From the NCBI GenBank assembly GCA_963978545.1, contig OZ021732.1:48556059-48620058 (forward strand): DNA of 64,000 bases, written 5' to 3'. A model generated the notes under the pieces. It was given only the letters and a program-made list of their open reading frames with translations, did no database searches and was not told the origin of the DNA. The translations under genes and the position numbers were made by a program. Positions 1 through 32,588 of the stretch are shown in pieces. Position 1 is the stretch's first letter; each line of letters begins with the position of its first letter. This DNA comes from Linyphia triangularis. Its lineage: Eukaryota > Arthropoda > Arachnida > Araneae > Linyphiidae.

Positions 1-170
1 TTCCAAGTTTTCAAATCAGGTTCCTGTCACGGATGCCATGTCGTATACTAATGCAGACAATTCAGATCCTTTAACCGTGATTGAAATAACTTCTTGGCAT
101 CGAAAACGATTTCACAACATTTAATTTCTTCACGAAACTTTTACAAGATGACTATAATATTTGTTAACTA

Positions 171-233
171 TTTGTTTTGTTTTGTTTTGTTTTGAAACCA
201 CCGACTGTCTATTTCTGCCACTTATAAAGTGCT
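171..233 (-). repeat. 5'-truncated second copy of the same SINE
   Basis: A short (CAAAA)n tail at 171-194 plus about 38 nt identical to the tail-proximal part of the SINE at 288-608 (334-370). Similarity stops abruptly near 233. This is a truncated copy or a local partial duplication. Confidence 0.7.
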
Positions 234-287
234 ATTAATAAGAACTACATTACTACATAAACATTAACACGATAGTTCTAAGATGTT

Positions 288-608
288 TTGTTTTGTTTTG
301 TTTTGTTTTGTTTTGTTTTGTTTTGTTTTGAAACCACCGACTGTCTATTTCTGCCACTTATAAAGTGCTTAACACAGCCAAATACGTCTCGTAATTTTGA
401 GCATCTAGAAGAATACGAGATCGAAATCTTCTAGTGTAAATCCCTCTCTCCGACCCCACCACACCAACGAGAGGACATTGAGGCCACGACAGATTTAATA
501 TGCACCAGCCCCCATTAGGTACTCACCGATATTTGGCGAACCGAGGACGAAACCCGCAACCCTCCGGTTACGAGCTCGATGCTCTACTGCCTAGGCTATC
601 GGGAGCCC
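288..608 (-). repeat. tRNA-derived SINE with (CAAAA)n tail and 13-bp target-site duplication
   Basis: Read on the minus strand, the element starts with a tRNA-like head at 608. It has an A-box-like segment (TAGCCTAGGCAGTAGAGC) and a B-box-like GGGTTCGTCC about 35 nt later. It ends in a (CAAAA)n tail at about 288-330. GTTCTAAGATGTT occurs at 275-287 and again at 609-621, a 13-bp direct repeat bounding the copy exactly. The body has no coding capacity. A short ORF across 500-736 is a by-product of the tRNA-like head. Confidence 0.8.
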
Positions 609-861
609 GTTCTAAGATGTTCGTCAATCTTCGGCGAATGTCCAGAAGGAGCAGTTTTCTTCTTCTTCCAGTTCACATAGAAAATATTGATGACGTCACA
701 AGCGAGTGCTCAATCAACAAAGCAACTATGCTTTGAAAAATTCTAATTTCCAATCAATTGGAGCTGTGGTTATACATACAAAGTATTTATAACCAGCGGG
801 GAGTTGTAAGTAAGTATATACACAGAGAATATTGGTAAAAGGAGATTTATTAAATTAAATT

Positions 862-965
862 TTACTAGGCACACATTCAGAATGTTTGCGAAAACTTTCG
901 TTTTACATTCAGGCATTGACCAAATTTTAACTCGTGATCTCCGGTTTACAAGACTGGCGCTTTAA
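862..965 (-). repeat. tRNA-like repeat, copy 1 of a dispersed family
   Basis: The minus-strand reading carries CTTGTAAACCGGAGATCACGAGTT, like the anticodon-to-T-arm part of a tRNA-Thr(UGU). A quasi-palindrome built around CGAAA/TTTCG with AATGT/ACATT arms follows. The second copy at 4031-4135 is better preserved. Confidence 0.45.
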
Positions 966-1512
966 GTTATACACGTATATCCTGCGCAGAGATTTTTTTT
1001 TTAAATAATTAACATGCTAAAATATTGAATGTATTTTTATATCCATCTTCATTTATAACATTGGAAAATAGAGAGAAGAAAAAATATTTTTAAATCAATA
1101 ATTTTTGGTAATTTGTATGTGAAAAACAGTAAAATTAGACAGTTTCCCCCAAGCAATTATAAAAAAAAATTTTACACATATTTTGATTTTGTAAAAAGCA
1201 TATTGTTTGGGAACAAGTATTTAAGGGTGGGAATAGAGCACAGTTGGAGAAATCTTGCCATATTTTCTAATTATATGAAGCTTTAAATATTAAATTATTG
1301 AAAAACTTCTTTGCAAAAATTAAATTTAGCTTAAAAATATTATCCCTAAACTACTCTTTGATACTACCTACAAAAATGTTTGAGCTTAAAAGCATAGTTT
1401 TTGAGATACAGTGTTTTGCGGAAATGAAAAACATGAAAAAACACATTTAGAGAAAAAGCCGAAAACAGAATTGAAATACAAATATTATTATGAAAATACA
1501 ATTTTTACCTTA

Positions 1513-3193
1513 AAATGCACCTGAACTATATGAAACACCTTCCTTACTTTCTGAAAAAGCAATCTTTTTTTTTCTTTCCCCCCCCCCCCTTAACTTTTTG
1601 CTATGCTTTTTGGTAACAGGAGTAGAGTGTCGCTTCGATTCTTGGATACGCACACTACCCATAAAATGGTATCTTTTCAGTGTGAATTCCCCAACGTTTT
1701 CAATTTTTAATTCGCGAAACATATTTCAAGAACCAAAAACCTTCATTAAATAGTATGACTGCATAATATGCTCCTAGTCGCATTGTTCTCAAACTCACAA
1801 ACACAGTTTTTCTTTACCCTTGGGAAATATTCCCGTTAAAACTTTCATTGGCATTTTGTGTCTTTCCCTGCAGGCATTTTATTAGCAGGTCTCTAGAGAA
1901 CACTTCTCTAAATATTGGTTTCACTATGTTCAAAACACTTTGGGGCAGACCATTGTATTTTTCCGTAACTTTAGATCCATTTGCCTTTGATCGTAGATAG
2001 TGGCACCAACTGCCTGCACCAATCGGACATTGTCAGAGCATTGGCTTTTCTTTTGAAGACGGACAATGAAAGAGTACAGCAATAGAATTTTGTTGCATTA
2101 ATTTCAGGTTTCCAACGTTGCCTCATATTGCGATTCCATAGTAGTTTTGCTGCTTGTCTAGAAAAGCATCCGTTAACTTGCCTTTACCAGAAAGTCCTTT
2201 TCTTATTTTCTTCAGTTTCCTTAGTTTCGTTTCACCTCTCTTTTGGATGTGCCCAATACATTTTAATTTGTTACACTATTAGAACCATACACATTTTTAA
2301 CTTTTTCGAATGCATTTGAGTCGCCATTGCCATAGTACTTGGTACTTTAATCCTGGAAGTGTTGTCGATCTGGCGAATATCCGAGAAGCAACTGTAGTCT
2401 TCATATTTTTTTTTATAAAACTTCGTAATTACATCTGCAGAGATGATTAGCTTTCGAGGACTCGTACACCTTATCATTGGGCATCTTTTTTAAATTTCGG
2501 CATGTTGAACAGAAAGATGACATAACTTCTATGTCTAAAACCCTTCCGGCGTCTACAGATATCGCAGCAACGCAACCATTCAACGAGGTATATTCCCTAC
2601 GTTTCCAGGTACCGTCAATAGATACTCCGCATCCATCTTCGTCTCTTTTTTTATTATAGAATGTACTTATGCTGTAGCATCACACGTAGATTTTTGAACA
2701 ACTTTAGTCACCGCAAATAGCAACTTTTCCTCCTGGGAAGAATATGCTTTCTTGTTCGGTGGCGGTGGCAAATTCAATATAGTGAATATTTTACTAGCGA
2801 CTGAAAAGCCTTTACCAAGTTGCCGCATACTATAAACCAGCCTGGTATTTTTTCAGGAGCATTATCTATTTTTTTATATATTTAAAATCCATTGCGATAC
2901 TCACAACTTTTGCACTTCGTGGAAAAGTTTGAACATAATCCATATCTAGAGATCCCCTTCAGTCAAATCTAATCCCACTTCAAAACAATCAGAACAACAA
3001 AGTTATGAAAACACTTCTGCAAGAATTTCAGTGTCAATGATTCGATTTCCACAAACCTTTTTTTTTCACTATCAACAGGAATTGGCAGTCTCAGGTTTGA
3101 AGCACTAGCCGTAGTACTTTTCTGGGTTCGATTAGTAGTATGCTGATTAACTGCAAATTTGCGTTTTCGTTTTCTACCAAGGGATTTACCCAT
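1513..3193 (-). pseudogene. Decayed Mutator-like transposase
   Basis: On the minus strand, a basic N-terminus (MGKSLGRKRKRKF) starts at 3193. Broken segments follow: a GDGDS.AF.KV..VYG piece near 2310, then CPIGAGSWCHYL, a run ending KPIFREVFSRDLLIKC, and GKTQNANESFNG near 1850-2030. C-terminal fragments extend to about 1513. This motif order matches the Mutator-like transposase domain proteins found in many copies in spider and other arthropod genomes. Several frameshifts and stops show it is dead. No terminal repeats were located, so the element boundaries are unknown. Confidence 0.75.
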
Positions 3194-4030
3194 TATCCCT
3201 TAATATATTATTATAAATAAATAATTAAATATAATATTAATGGTGATTAAAATGTAGAAGACGAAATAATTGTAAGGCTGTTCAAATGCACGCGAAAAAA
3301 AGTAAACACAAGTTAATATTACGATTCCGCTGCCAGAGGGTAAAATGAAAATAGCTCAGAAACCATTACCAGATACATATTAAGTACTTTTAATTTATGC
3401 AGGTCCTTACTTAATTAGTTATAATATCAATTCTATCAGAAAGAAAAATCATAAAATAAAAAAGTAGTAGATTAAAACAGATTAGTTGATTACTTCAGGT
3501 TTACGAAAGCTACTTCCGGTTTCATAATTAGCAGTCCGCCTCTCAGTATAGTAATTATATATCCAGTTCCATTAACACTAGAAACAAACTTCTTATTGCA
3601 TTGCAAAGCTTAAGAATTGGGCTTCAGTGCTGTATCAAAATTTAAAAAAAAAATTATATGACCGAAACTTACGTTTTAAAGGTATATGTATACCTTAACC
3701 CACTAACATTCATGCACGTATATATACGTCATTTGATTCCCAGTTTTTCCAGCAATTCACAACATTTTTAAATTTATAAATAAAATTTTAAATAAAATAT
3801 TTTTTAAATATTTTTATTAGGATGATAGTTTATAACCTATCTAAAACAAAATAAATAAAAAATTATTACAAAAAATTATGTATTTGAATTAGAAATATAA
3901 TTTAGAAATTGTTGCAGTGAAAATAACTGTAGAATTTCGCCCATTCCCAAGACCGTCAGTGGGAACAACTAAGCCACTGCGCTTTAATTAGCAATCAATT
4001 ACACTTGTTATTTTAATTCAAAAATTAAAT

Positions 4031-4135
4031 AGGAATACATTTAGAATGTAAGCGAAAATTTTCGTTCTACATTCAGACACCGACGATATTCGAACTCGTA
4101 ATCACCTCTTTACTAGACAGAGACGGGGATTGAAT
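4031..4135 (-). repeat. tRNA-like repeat, copy 2, with palindrome
   Basis: The minus strand contains GAGTTCGAATATC (B-box-like) after an AGTAAAGAGGTGATTAC segment, then a near-perfect palindrome GAATGTA..CGAAAATTTTCG..TACATTC at about 4044-4075. It shares both parts with 862-965. A shorter palindrome copy lies at about 4202-4240. Confidence 0.5.
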
Positions 4136-5280
4136 ATCAATTAGAAAGACAATTATAAATCAAAGAATACCGGAAAGCAAATATTAAATTGCATTGAGCA
4201 TGCATTTAGAATGTCAGCGAATAGTTTCGTTAGACTTCTTTACATAACCTCACTTGGCATTAATGAAACAAAACGACTTCAGAACATTACTGATATTGCT
4301 GATAGAAAGGCTCGTTATTGATATTTAAATTATAAACAAGCAACGCCTAACACAAGGTATGTATATTATGAAGCAAAAGATTATTCTTCAGATACATCTG
4401 AAGTAGATTAGAATCTGGACATTTATAAACAGTCGACAAGCGACATCAAAAAGCTACGAATGGAAAAGGATAAAGTTTCAAAAGATTAAAAAAAATTCCA
4501 AGCTTTAAAAGATGTTCAGGCATTACCGTTGAAGGGGCTGTATTTGGAAAGTCGTAAAGATAGTAGATACAAAAAGATAACCGAAAAGTGAAGGAGGAAC
4601 ATTTGTCTCTCATTGAAAACAAGGTTCACGTTACACTGCTCATTTAAGTCTCCATCATTTGACACTGTAAAACAGAATACAGTAAAACAGTAAAACAGTA
4701 AGTGAATACTGTAAAAAATGTCATACGAAGAACAAATTTTGTGTTTGCATTTCTTAGAGGATAAAATATTCTAAAAAAGTAGGTGAGTTTATATTTCTTT
4801 AACAATAAAGAAATTTTTTACATTGAAATGCGATTATTCGAGCTACTTTTGTTATTTTCAGCAGAACAAGAATATTTTTTATTGCAGATTAAATTTCTCT
4901 AAATTAATAAATATAAAGCTATTTCATTATTTTAATAACACATTTCCTGCTTGAAGTTTTGTTATCATACTAATGGGGATAAAAATGAAGAGTTTTTTTT
5001 AATTTGATTTATAAATTTTTCTTTCAAAACAGTTATTTTTTACAATTTCAACACGATAAGAACACCTTATATAGATTGTTAACTAATGATATTAAAATTA
5101 CTTCGATTTTTCTTGTTTATTTGTTTAATATACATTGGTTTTATGTTGAAAGAATATAAAAAACAGGCTCCTTATATTCATACGGAGATATGTTTACATG
5201 GAATTTGTATAAACAATGTATATTTAGCTCTAAAACATATAAAAGAACACATCGAAAAAATAAAGAATTCGAAATGTGTA

Positions 5281-5311
5281 TTTATATACATATATATATA
5301 TATATATATAA
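5281..5311. repeat. Short (TA)n microsatellite
   Basis: About 30 bp of alternating TA with one interruption. It makes the C-terminus of a spurious small ORF. Around it, 4250-5390 is AT-rich DNA with no recognised feature. Confidence 0.8.
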
Positions 5312-5395
5312 GTGTAAGGTAAAGTGTTTGAATTTAACTTTTGAAAAGAATTTAATGTAACATATTCAATATTCTTTTGAGCTATTGGTTTTGTA

Positions 5396-6152
5396 CAGCG
5401 ATTCTCAACCTGTGGGGAGCGCCTCCCAAGGGGGGCGGGAACACACTAGAGGGGAGGCGCGAGAAATATCCAAAAGAAAATATTATTTAACAAAATTGAT
5501 TAACTGACTGAAAGAAAATCACACATACACATAGAAAACAAAATACATTTCGACATATTTAACAAATAAATTCTTCATTTACTTCAGTACTGGTAAACCC
5601 AAAATTTAAGTATTCTTGAGAATATTTTCTTGGTTTTATTTTCGGATCCCCTCTCGTCTGTGTACTTGTTGATGCTTGACTATCGTCTAATGCTAGCTTA
5701 CTTCCACTTACAAATTTATCCATGAGTCTACATAAAACTTCTGCCGTGAATATTTAATATGGTGATTTGCAATTAACACGAAAACATATATAAAATATAC
5801 ATTCAAGATAGATTCGATAGCGATAGAAGGTTCGTCTCGAATGAGACTGGCTGGAATTGAAACTTGTGTTATAGAACATTTTCCTTCTTCCTATGAGAAA
5901 ACATTTGCTGTGCGCCTGTCAGAGATGGCATCGGTCGTGTTCACCGCCCTCTTGAAAAAATGCCAGATGTGGTTTCTCGACAACGTTGGCTCACTTTTAC
6001 TCTTGTTTTGGCAGTTAGTTAAAAGTAATTTAAAACAGAATTCAAAATACTCAATATACATTATTGTTGTATACATTTTATTGTAAACGGGGGCGCGATG
6101 AAAATTGTGATTGAAAACTGGGCCGCGAATACTGAAAGGTTGAGAAACGCTG
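5396..6152 (-). mobile_element. Non-autonomous hAT element with perfect 8-bp target duplication
   Basis: The terminal inverted repeats read CAGCGATTCTCAACCTGTGG at the left and, reversed, CAGCGTTTCTCAACCTTTC at the right. CAGYG-TTCTCAACC is the classic terminus of Charlie-like hAT elements. GTTTTGTA flanks both ends (5388-5395 and 6153-6160), an exact 8-bp duplication. The element is 757 bp and keeps only the transposase N-terminus, so it is an internally deleted derivative. The intact duplication suggests fairly recent insertion. Confidence 0.9.
5559..5723 (-). CDS. N-terminal remnant of hAT (ZBED/Charlie-like) transposase, 54 aa
   Basis: The ORF starts MDKFVSGSKLALDDSQ at 5723, continues through RKYSQEYLNFGFTS and stops after 54 codons. 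MD-[KR]-[FY]-V and the K-Y-x-x-x-Y-L-x-[FL]-G-F-T pattern are the N-terminal hallmarks of ZBED5/Charlie-type transposases, which normally exceed 600 residues. The zinc-finger and catalytic parts are missing, so no transposase activity is expected. Whether it is translated is unknown. Confidence 0.65.
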   Translation of the reverse strand: MDKFVSGSKLALDDSQASTSTQTRGDPKIKPRKYSQEYLNFGFTSTEVNEEFIC

Positions 6153-6922
6153 GTTTTGTACGTACATTTTTTCTCAATAAATGACAAATTCGATGTAATA
6201 TCATGTTTGTTATTATAAAAAGATAGGTAAGAATTCTAGACAAACAACATTCCTATTGGATAATATTTCGCGTCGAAACCACTCACGTTGCGTTGCGCCC
6301 TTTATGAGATGCTCAGTTTCCATCGAATACGGAGGGCATCTTTAAGAGTTGGCTTTGATCCAACTCAGTTCGCTGTATTTACAAGACAATATTTAGTTCA
6401 TAAATCGAATATCAAAGTACTTAAAGTGCTTTATTTTACTTATATGGAAAATATTTTTTGCTTACTGTAAATATTTTTTGCTTACTGTAAATTATTTATG
6501 ACTACAGAAATTGATTTTCTGTGTCCAGTTAGGCTTAAGTGATGTTAAAAAAGTTCGTAACAATGCACTACCAGTGAAACATCTAAAATTTCATGTTTCG
6601 CGATGTTCTATCTCACCCTTGCTACAAAAGTGACAAAACCCAAAATCCTTTTTTATTTTTTAGTTAAAGTGCGAATATAATCACATATTATATGAGCTGG
6701 AAGAACAATTAAGTCCGTTTAAACTTGAATTCAATTTGAAAACAATCTTGTGACATTCTACTAGCTTCAAGTACATGCAGTCTTGGATATTTTACGCACT
6801 TTTACTCAAAATGGTGAATTTTGAATTATGTCATTTTTGTAGAAAGGATGCAATATATGTCTGAATAAAAATTATTTTATTCAATAATTACCAGCATTAT
6901 CCAAAAGTTTTTAACCTTTAAG

Positions 6923-7178
6923 AGAAGCCGTATCCAGAGATTTTTTTCTGGAGGGGATATGAAATTTTAAGTTGACGAATCATAAAAATTCTATTTTGTT
7001 ATTAGTGCTGCTTGTACTTAGTAATCAATATAATAGGATTTTATACATTTAAAATCGTTTTCAATGAATTTACCATTCTAAACAAGATGAATCCTATGAT
7101 TTTTGAGTTCTTATAGCAAACAGAAAACTTTCGGGAAGGGATATATCCCCACATCCCACCCCTGGCTACACTCGTGAC
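6923..7178. repeat. Possible small hAT-like inverted-repeat element
   Basis: GTATCCAGAGATTTTTTTC and GGAGGGG at 6928-6955 resemble, in inverted form, the CCACCCCTGGCTACACTC sequence near 7156-7174. This is a diverged version of the GGCGGATCCAG..GGGGG termini of some hAT elements. No clear target duplication was found. Confidence 0.35.
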
Positions 7179-7466
7179 TGTTGTATGCAGCTTCAGACCC
7201 GAGTTATTTTTCGTGAAACGTTTCCACCCCTTAAATTGAATAATGGCCCCTGCCCTTATCAAATAAATATAGTCAAACCCCGTTAAAGTGAAATCGCTTA
7301 ATATGAAATTCTGTTTAACATGAAGCAAAAGCAATTTCACATACTTAAAACTTAACGTTAATTTATTCGCTTAGCACAAAATTCGGTGTATGTGAACAAT
7401 TTCAGTGGCCCAACAGAACCAATTTCAGTTATAGCTATAATAAATATTCTGCCCACAGTTTGCAAG

Positions 7467-8780
7467 ATGTCAGCCAGAAGTTATAAAAATGGAGCTCAAA
7501 AGAGGAAAAAGAAGCAGAGAGCTGAAGAAGAGCTTAGCAAGTTCACAAAATTAGAAATTCTTAACAATAACAAAGATAGATAAGGGGCCTGATAAATCAA
7601 AAGTCTCTATCACAGTGAGTCAGTCACGGGATATTCATCCTATTCCTGATACAGAACCTGGTACTTCTAGTTGTATAGAATCTACTTCAACGAATGAAGC
7701 AATAAATATTAATTTATATACCAGAGAGTAGTACAAGCACAGAAGATTCAGCATCAAAAAATCATATTTGGCACTGACATATAATATCTGGACTTATAAA
7801 GGGCCCAATATCTCAAATAGCTTAGGGCCTTATGTCTAATTCCGACCCTGTACATGTGAAACGTTGGGGCAACAAATGATTCAAAATCATATTCTGGTAA
7901 TATTGAAAAGGAGCCTTACATGTGAAACTTTGCTAATAACAACTTTCGAAATTTTTGACGGCGAGTTACCAAAAAGTGATAGACGTGACTTGAGCAAGGA
8001 TCAAATGAACGCTCTAGAAATATTTCAAGCAACTTGATTGAGAAAGCGTTCATGGTCCATTATCACATTCACCCTGGTTGACAACAGCGAACAGGAGTTC
8101 TAAGACTATATGTTAGTTCTCCAGATCCTTCTTTGAAGTTTAAACAAATCGCTGAGTTTGTAATGAAAGTTTACATTTCAAACTGGTTTAATATAAAGTC
8201 AAAACGCTCGCTGAAAGATGTAGCTAAACATCTTTGAAATACAATTTCTAGGTCAGGTATTTATGTCAAGATCTCAAGGAAGTCGTTGATGATGTAATAT
8301 GTCGAAGTTCGTTCTGTGTTCATTTTGAGAATATCTTGCTGTGCTGTGCATGTCGAAGGATGAAAGACCACACACCAAAACATTTGCTGAACAACGTATA
8401 ATTAAGTCTAGAGAGTCATCCTTCAATGTAATGTCAGTACGTGTATTTCTCCCACCGAAAATGAATTTTGAAACTGCTGACTATATATACGGAAATGGTT
8501 GACTGGTTATCAATTACTATTACTTCTCCACCAATCCTTCGTGATGTATCTACTACCGTATTTAGTTCCATTGTTCGTGATAAGAAAAATCCAGATTGGG
8601 ACTTAGTTCATTTTCTATGTCACACAGGCAGTTGAATGTTGTTATAAGTTAGTGATAAAAGCCTCGGCTATGGTTAACGAGTTTTTAAGTAGAGACGGGT
8701 TCGTTAGATCCACATTATTTTCCTGACCAATTATGTCTGAAATCGACCATAAGGCTGATTTCATGCCTGTTCTTGTTGAT
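7467..8780 (+). pseudogene. Decayed hAT/ZMYM-like repeat ORF
   Basis: The start MSARSYKNGAQKRKKKQR is the typical lysine-rich N-terminus (SGAQKRK) of hAT/ZMYM1-like repeat proteins. Downstream in changing frames are VMKVYISNWFNIKSKRSLKD (near 8160), FENILLCC..R (8320-8360), a KSRESSFNV..FLPPKMNFETADYI segment (8405-8490), a WLSITITSPPILRD piece and HTQAVECCYKLV..RDGFVRSTLFS (8620-8720). The order suits one ancestral ORF of roughly 450 codons with many frameshifts and stops. The product class is inferred; no terminal repeats were matched to it. Confidence 0.6.
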
Positions 8781-8989
8781 TAAGTAGGAGTAAAATTTTG
8801 GTATTAGTATGTCATAACATTTTATGGATATAATATTCTTAATAATTATTACATACTGTGACTTAGCAATTATTTAATAATTTCCAGGCAGTATACATCA
8901 ATTGCAAAATATTATACAGCGATAAACAGTGTTTGTACCCATCTATTTTTCATGTTTGATTTATTTTCTATAACACATAAAATAGTGCA

Positions 8990-9262
8990 CTTTTCTTCAA
9001 AAATTCCGAAATTTCAATTGTGATGCAGGAATAGAAGAAATTTTTCGAGCGAAAAAATATTTTATACCTTTCTTATTGAATCCAGTGGGCACCTCTTCCG
9101 TACTATTAGAATATATATATTGAAAAATTATTACATTTCCAAAGGCAAGTAAAAATTGGCAATTTTTACCCAAACTTCTAAAATTCATGTGTGATGCGGG
9201 GACAGAAGATATTATCCAATCCAAAAAATATTTTACACCGTGTTTATTGAACCCAAAAAGAA
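8990..9262. repeat. Diverged tandem duplication
   Basis: About 90 bp at 8992-9085 (TGTGATGCAGG..AGAAGA..AAAATATTTTA..TTATTGAA) recurs in diverged form at 9170-9262. The duplicated unit is responsible for the repeated IPAS/VPAS motif of a spurious ORF. The rest of 8.8-9.8 kb is AT-rich with nothing recognised. Confidence 0.5.
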
Positions 9263-9827
9263 CAATAATTATCAGATATGTACAAGGTTCTGGAGTTATT
9301 AAAATGAGAATACCGCTTCGTTAACATGGTAATAATCAGGATTGATTATTAATATAATGATAAGCAAAATAATGTACACGAACAAATAGGAAAAGATTAT
9401 AAAAGTATTTGTATCACAAATAATAAACAATATATAACACCACAATACGAGTTGAATAACATCTTTTGGAATTTAATTATTTTTATAATATAAAGTAATA
9501 TAAAGTAATAGTTTAAAATAAAAGACAACCTACCAAACAAAATTGACAAATATTCCCTCTGTGTTACATGGTATTTGAAAAATATTTTTCAGACATCTAG
9601 AATAAACCAAATCTATAGTAGACTTTTATCCTGGATATAAGATAAGTTATGTATGTGTTCCATTATACATAATTGAAATTTGTAATCAAAAGCCATTTTT
9701 ATTTATAAATGTCTTTTTACAAACTTCGTTCATTTAAACTCTACATCCCGATAACAATTTAAAACCGGAAATGAAATGAAATTCGCCGTAAATATAAATT
9801 CACCATAATCAAAAGAAGAAAGGAATC

Positions 9828-9833
9828 TTTATT
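9828..9833 (-). terminator. Poly(A) signal of gene A
   Basis: AATAAA on the minus strand, 55 nt after the TAA of gene A. The spacing fits a short 3' UTR. No rival signal is closer. Confidence 0.6.
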
Positions 9834-9888
9834 ACAAAAGAGGTAACTACAACTCAACTCTAATTTCAAGAATCCGCATTCCACTTTC

Positions 9889-29370
<19,482 letters not shown>

Positions 29371-29499
29371 AGTGTTTATTATTGGAAATCAATCCTCTTT
29401 ATCTGCAAATAAAAAGGGTAATATAAAGTACTTATTTATAACAACATGCAAACAAATTAAACTTTTTACATTCAATTACTCAATATCTTAATATAGTAG

Positions 29500-29995
29500 T
29501 TGCATTCGATAAAAACAAAAATACTTTTTTTCTGGCATTTCTGCCCGTTTCGAAAAGGTTTTTTTTTTATATATAAGCACAAAAAAGTGTTATAGAAAAA
29601 AAGCCTTTGTGTCTGTGTATCTTGTTTTGGTCAGCATGAATCCAGAACAGATTGACTTACGGTGTGCATTAAAATTTTGTGTTCGGGTTAGTGATGATCA
29701 TCGGATCTTTTATTAAGGTTTTCATCAAAATTGCGCTTACGCATAAGGTAGTTAGCTGCCACAGAAAAATGTATGTTTTTCATCAACTGTCGAAAAACGG
29801 CTCTAATGATTTTGATCAAAATCGTAGTGGTTATTCGCCACTTTGATGGGATTTTTTTTTGGCTCGTGCAAGAATTATTACCAAAAATATCACCAAGCAG
29901 TCGGTACACTAATCCAAGGAGGCAAATTTAAATGTATGCACCAGTGTTATGGTATAATGAAAGTTATGTGATGTTTCACACCTCTAGTTTTTATC
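29500..29995 (+). repeat. Interspersed repeat family X, copy 1
   Basis: It shares a diverged series of blocks with 61240-61840. These are TCAGCATGAATCC/TCAGCATAACTCC, TTAAGGTTTTC.TCAAAAT.G.GC, CATAAGGTAG..AGCTGCCA, and the end GAAAGTT.TG.GATGTT.CACA.C.CTAGTTTT. Orientation is the same in both. The end block also recurs near 15460-15495. Confidence 0.6.
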
Positions 29996-31822
29996 AAAAA
30001 TCTCAACCAAAGTAAAATTTTAGGGCTAGTTGTGTAATAAAATATTTTATCACACTAGTGCGATGAAGTACATTGCCTCACGTCTCGTGGTGCAAGTGTA
30101 ATTATTTTGCATGTCACTGTAAAGATACTAGTGTATGCAACTAGTTGCGAAATTATTTTGTAATCAGAAAATAAGAATTTAATTTTGGATATCAGTAATA
30201 AGAATTTAATTTCGTATATCAGTAATAAGAATTTACGTAATTAGACAATTAGAGTTTAGCTTCGTTTGAAAAAGTATTACTTTTGAAACTCGATGCATAA
30301 TTGTCTATTTTCCTGATATAATAAATTTCAATTTTCCACGATTAAGGTACTTGCCTACGTTGAAAAAGGTCGATTTTGATGAAATCTGACAAAACAATAT
30401 TATACTTGAATATATTAGCCCAAATCTTTAAGGTTCTAAAACTATCTTCTATTTAACTCTGCGTTGGTTTGAACAAAAGTTATGACAATTTGAAACTGAT
30501 CAAAAACTGTAAATTATAACCGGAAATGACCGGAAACAGCACACCAAAACCAAAAGTCGCCGATTAAAAAGTGATTTCCCTATAAATATTAAAGGTTTCC
30601 TCTTTTTAATAAATAAAAAAAAATTGAAAAAGGATAAGGTGCATTTTAAGTGTGTAAGTAATATGGTTTATATAGAAATTGTGTGTTTTAAAGTTTAAAT
30701 GCATTTTTCTCGGAATTGATTTTCATACAAATATTGCTAATTTGAAATGTCATAACTCAAAAAATTGTTCACGAATCATTATAAAAAAATTTGTACTTCT
30801 CTTGTTGATTGTTTTCTAGGGAATGTGCAATCGAAATTGAGATTGGATGGTTATTTTATGAAATACAACCTTTAGTTTAAATATAAACAAGGTGAAACTG
30901 TTAAAAAATCACTAACTTATTTTTCGACTATCCATAAAAAAAGTTTTAATGAATATATTTTTCTTAATGTAGTATATGCCCTAGATAAAAGCATGTAGTT
31001 TATTTATATACAATTTATTTCCTAAAAAACTTAATAGTTTTTCATTTATCTTATTTTAAGTTTTTGAAATATTTCATCAAAATTTCATGCAAAATTGCAA
31101 TTTTTTAAAAATAATAATAATAAATTTGAATTTTTTTCACTGTATTACTAATCTATAGTAGTACTAAATATAAAAAGGTACTTAAAATATTCCTACATAA
31201 AGTTTTTTTTTAAAAGTTCTCCGAACGTAGGCAAGTATGTACCTTAAATATTTGTCTCATTCTTGATTTCTTATGCAAGATGTCCCAAAAAGTTTGAAAC
31301 GCGGTTTAATTATTTACCGTTTGGAAATAAGTGGGCAATATAAATTGCAAAAGTTTTCAAAAGATACTAAAAAGATCGCAGTAAAAATGTAACACATTAA
31401 TTTTCAAAAAATTATACTTTTTAAATTTTTATACGACCCCTCTAGGCCAATTTACTCAGTTCAAAACTTTTTAATTTTAAAACAACAACATTACAAAAAA
31501 CCGTCTACCTGTCTCTTTAAAAATGTGTGAGTTTTTCTTAATTGAAAATTGAATGGGGCTATTTATCAAAACACATTAGAAAAGATACAATGTATGATAG
31601 TTTTTACATTAAAACCATTTTTGAGCATCAAGGATAGATTTGCGAAGTAGTATTGTAGTCTTAAGTGTTTTTATTTTTTATATTAAAACTAAAAAAAAAT
31701 TTTAAAAAATTACACAAGATGCTAAATTCAATTTATATTCCAAGTTAAAACTTCTAAATCTATGCTCTTTATAATTTTCTATTTACATTTTTATTTTAAG
31801 AGATTTTAAAAGCAACCACAAG

Positions 31823-32330
<508 letters not shown>

Positions 32331-32588
32331 AAAAATATATATATATGTATATAAAAAATGCGAGATTTCTCCATTGTTTTTGGATAGGGCTAAAAGTAGA
32401 AATCATTATTATGAGTATTCTTCTGTTGTTGCTTATTCTTACGGCTGAATCGATACGACAACGAAAGACAGACAAAATTCGAAATGCCTCTCATAGAGTG
32501 GTTTATTGCTTGTAGTACTCCTAAAAGGTAATAATTTACGAAATTCGTGATCCTCAGGTCCTTAGGCATTGAGTCAGGCATCTAAGAG

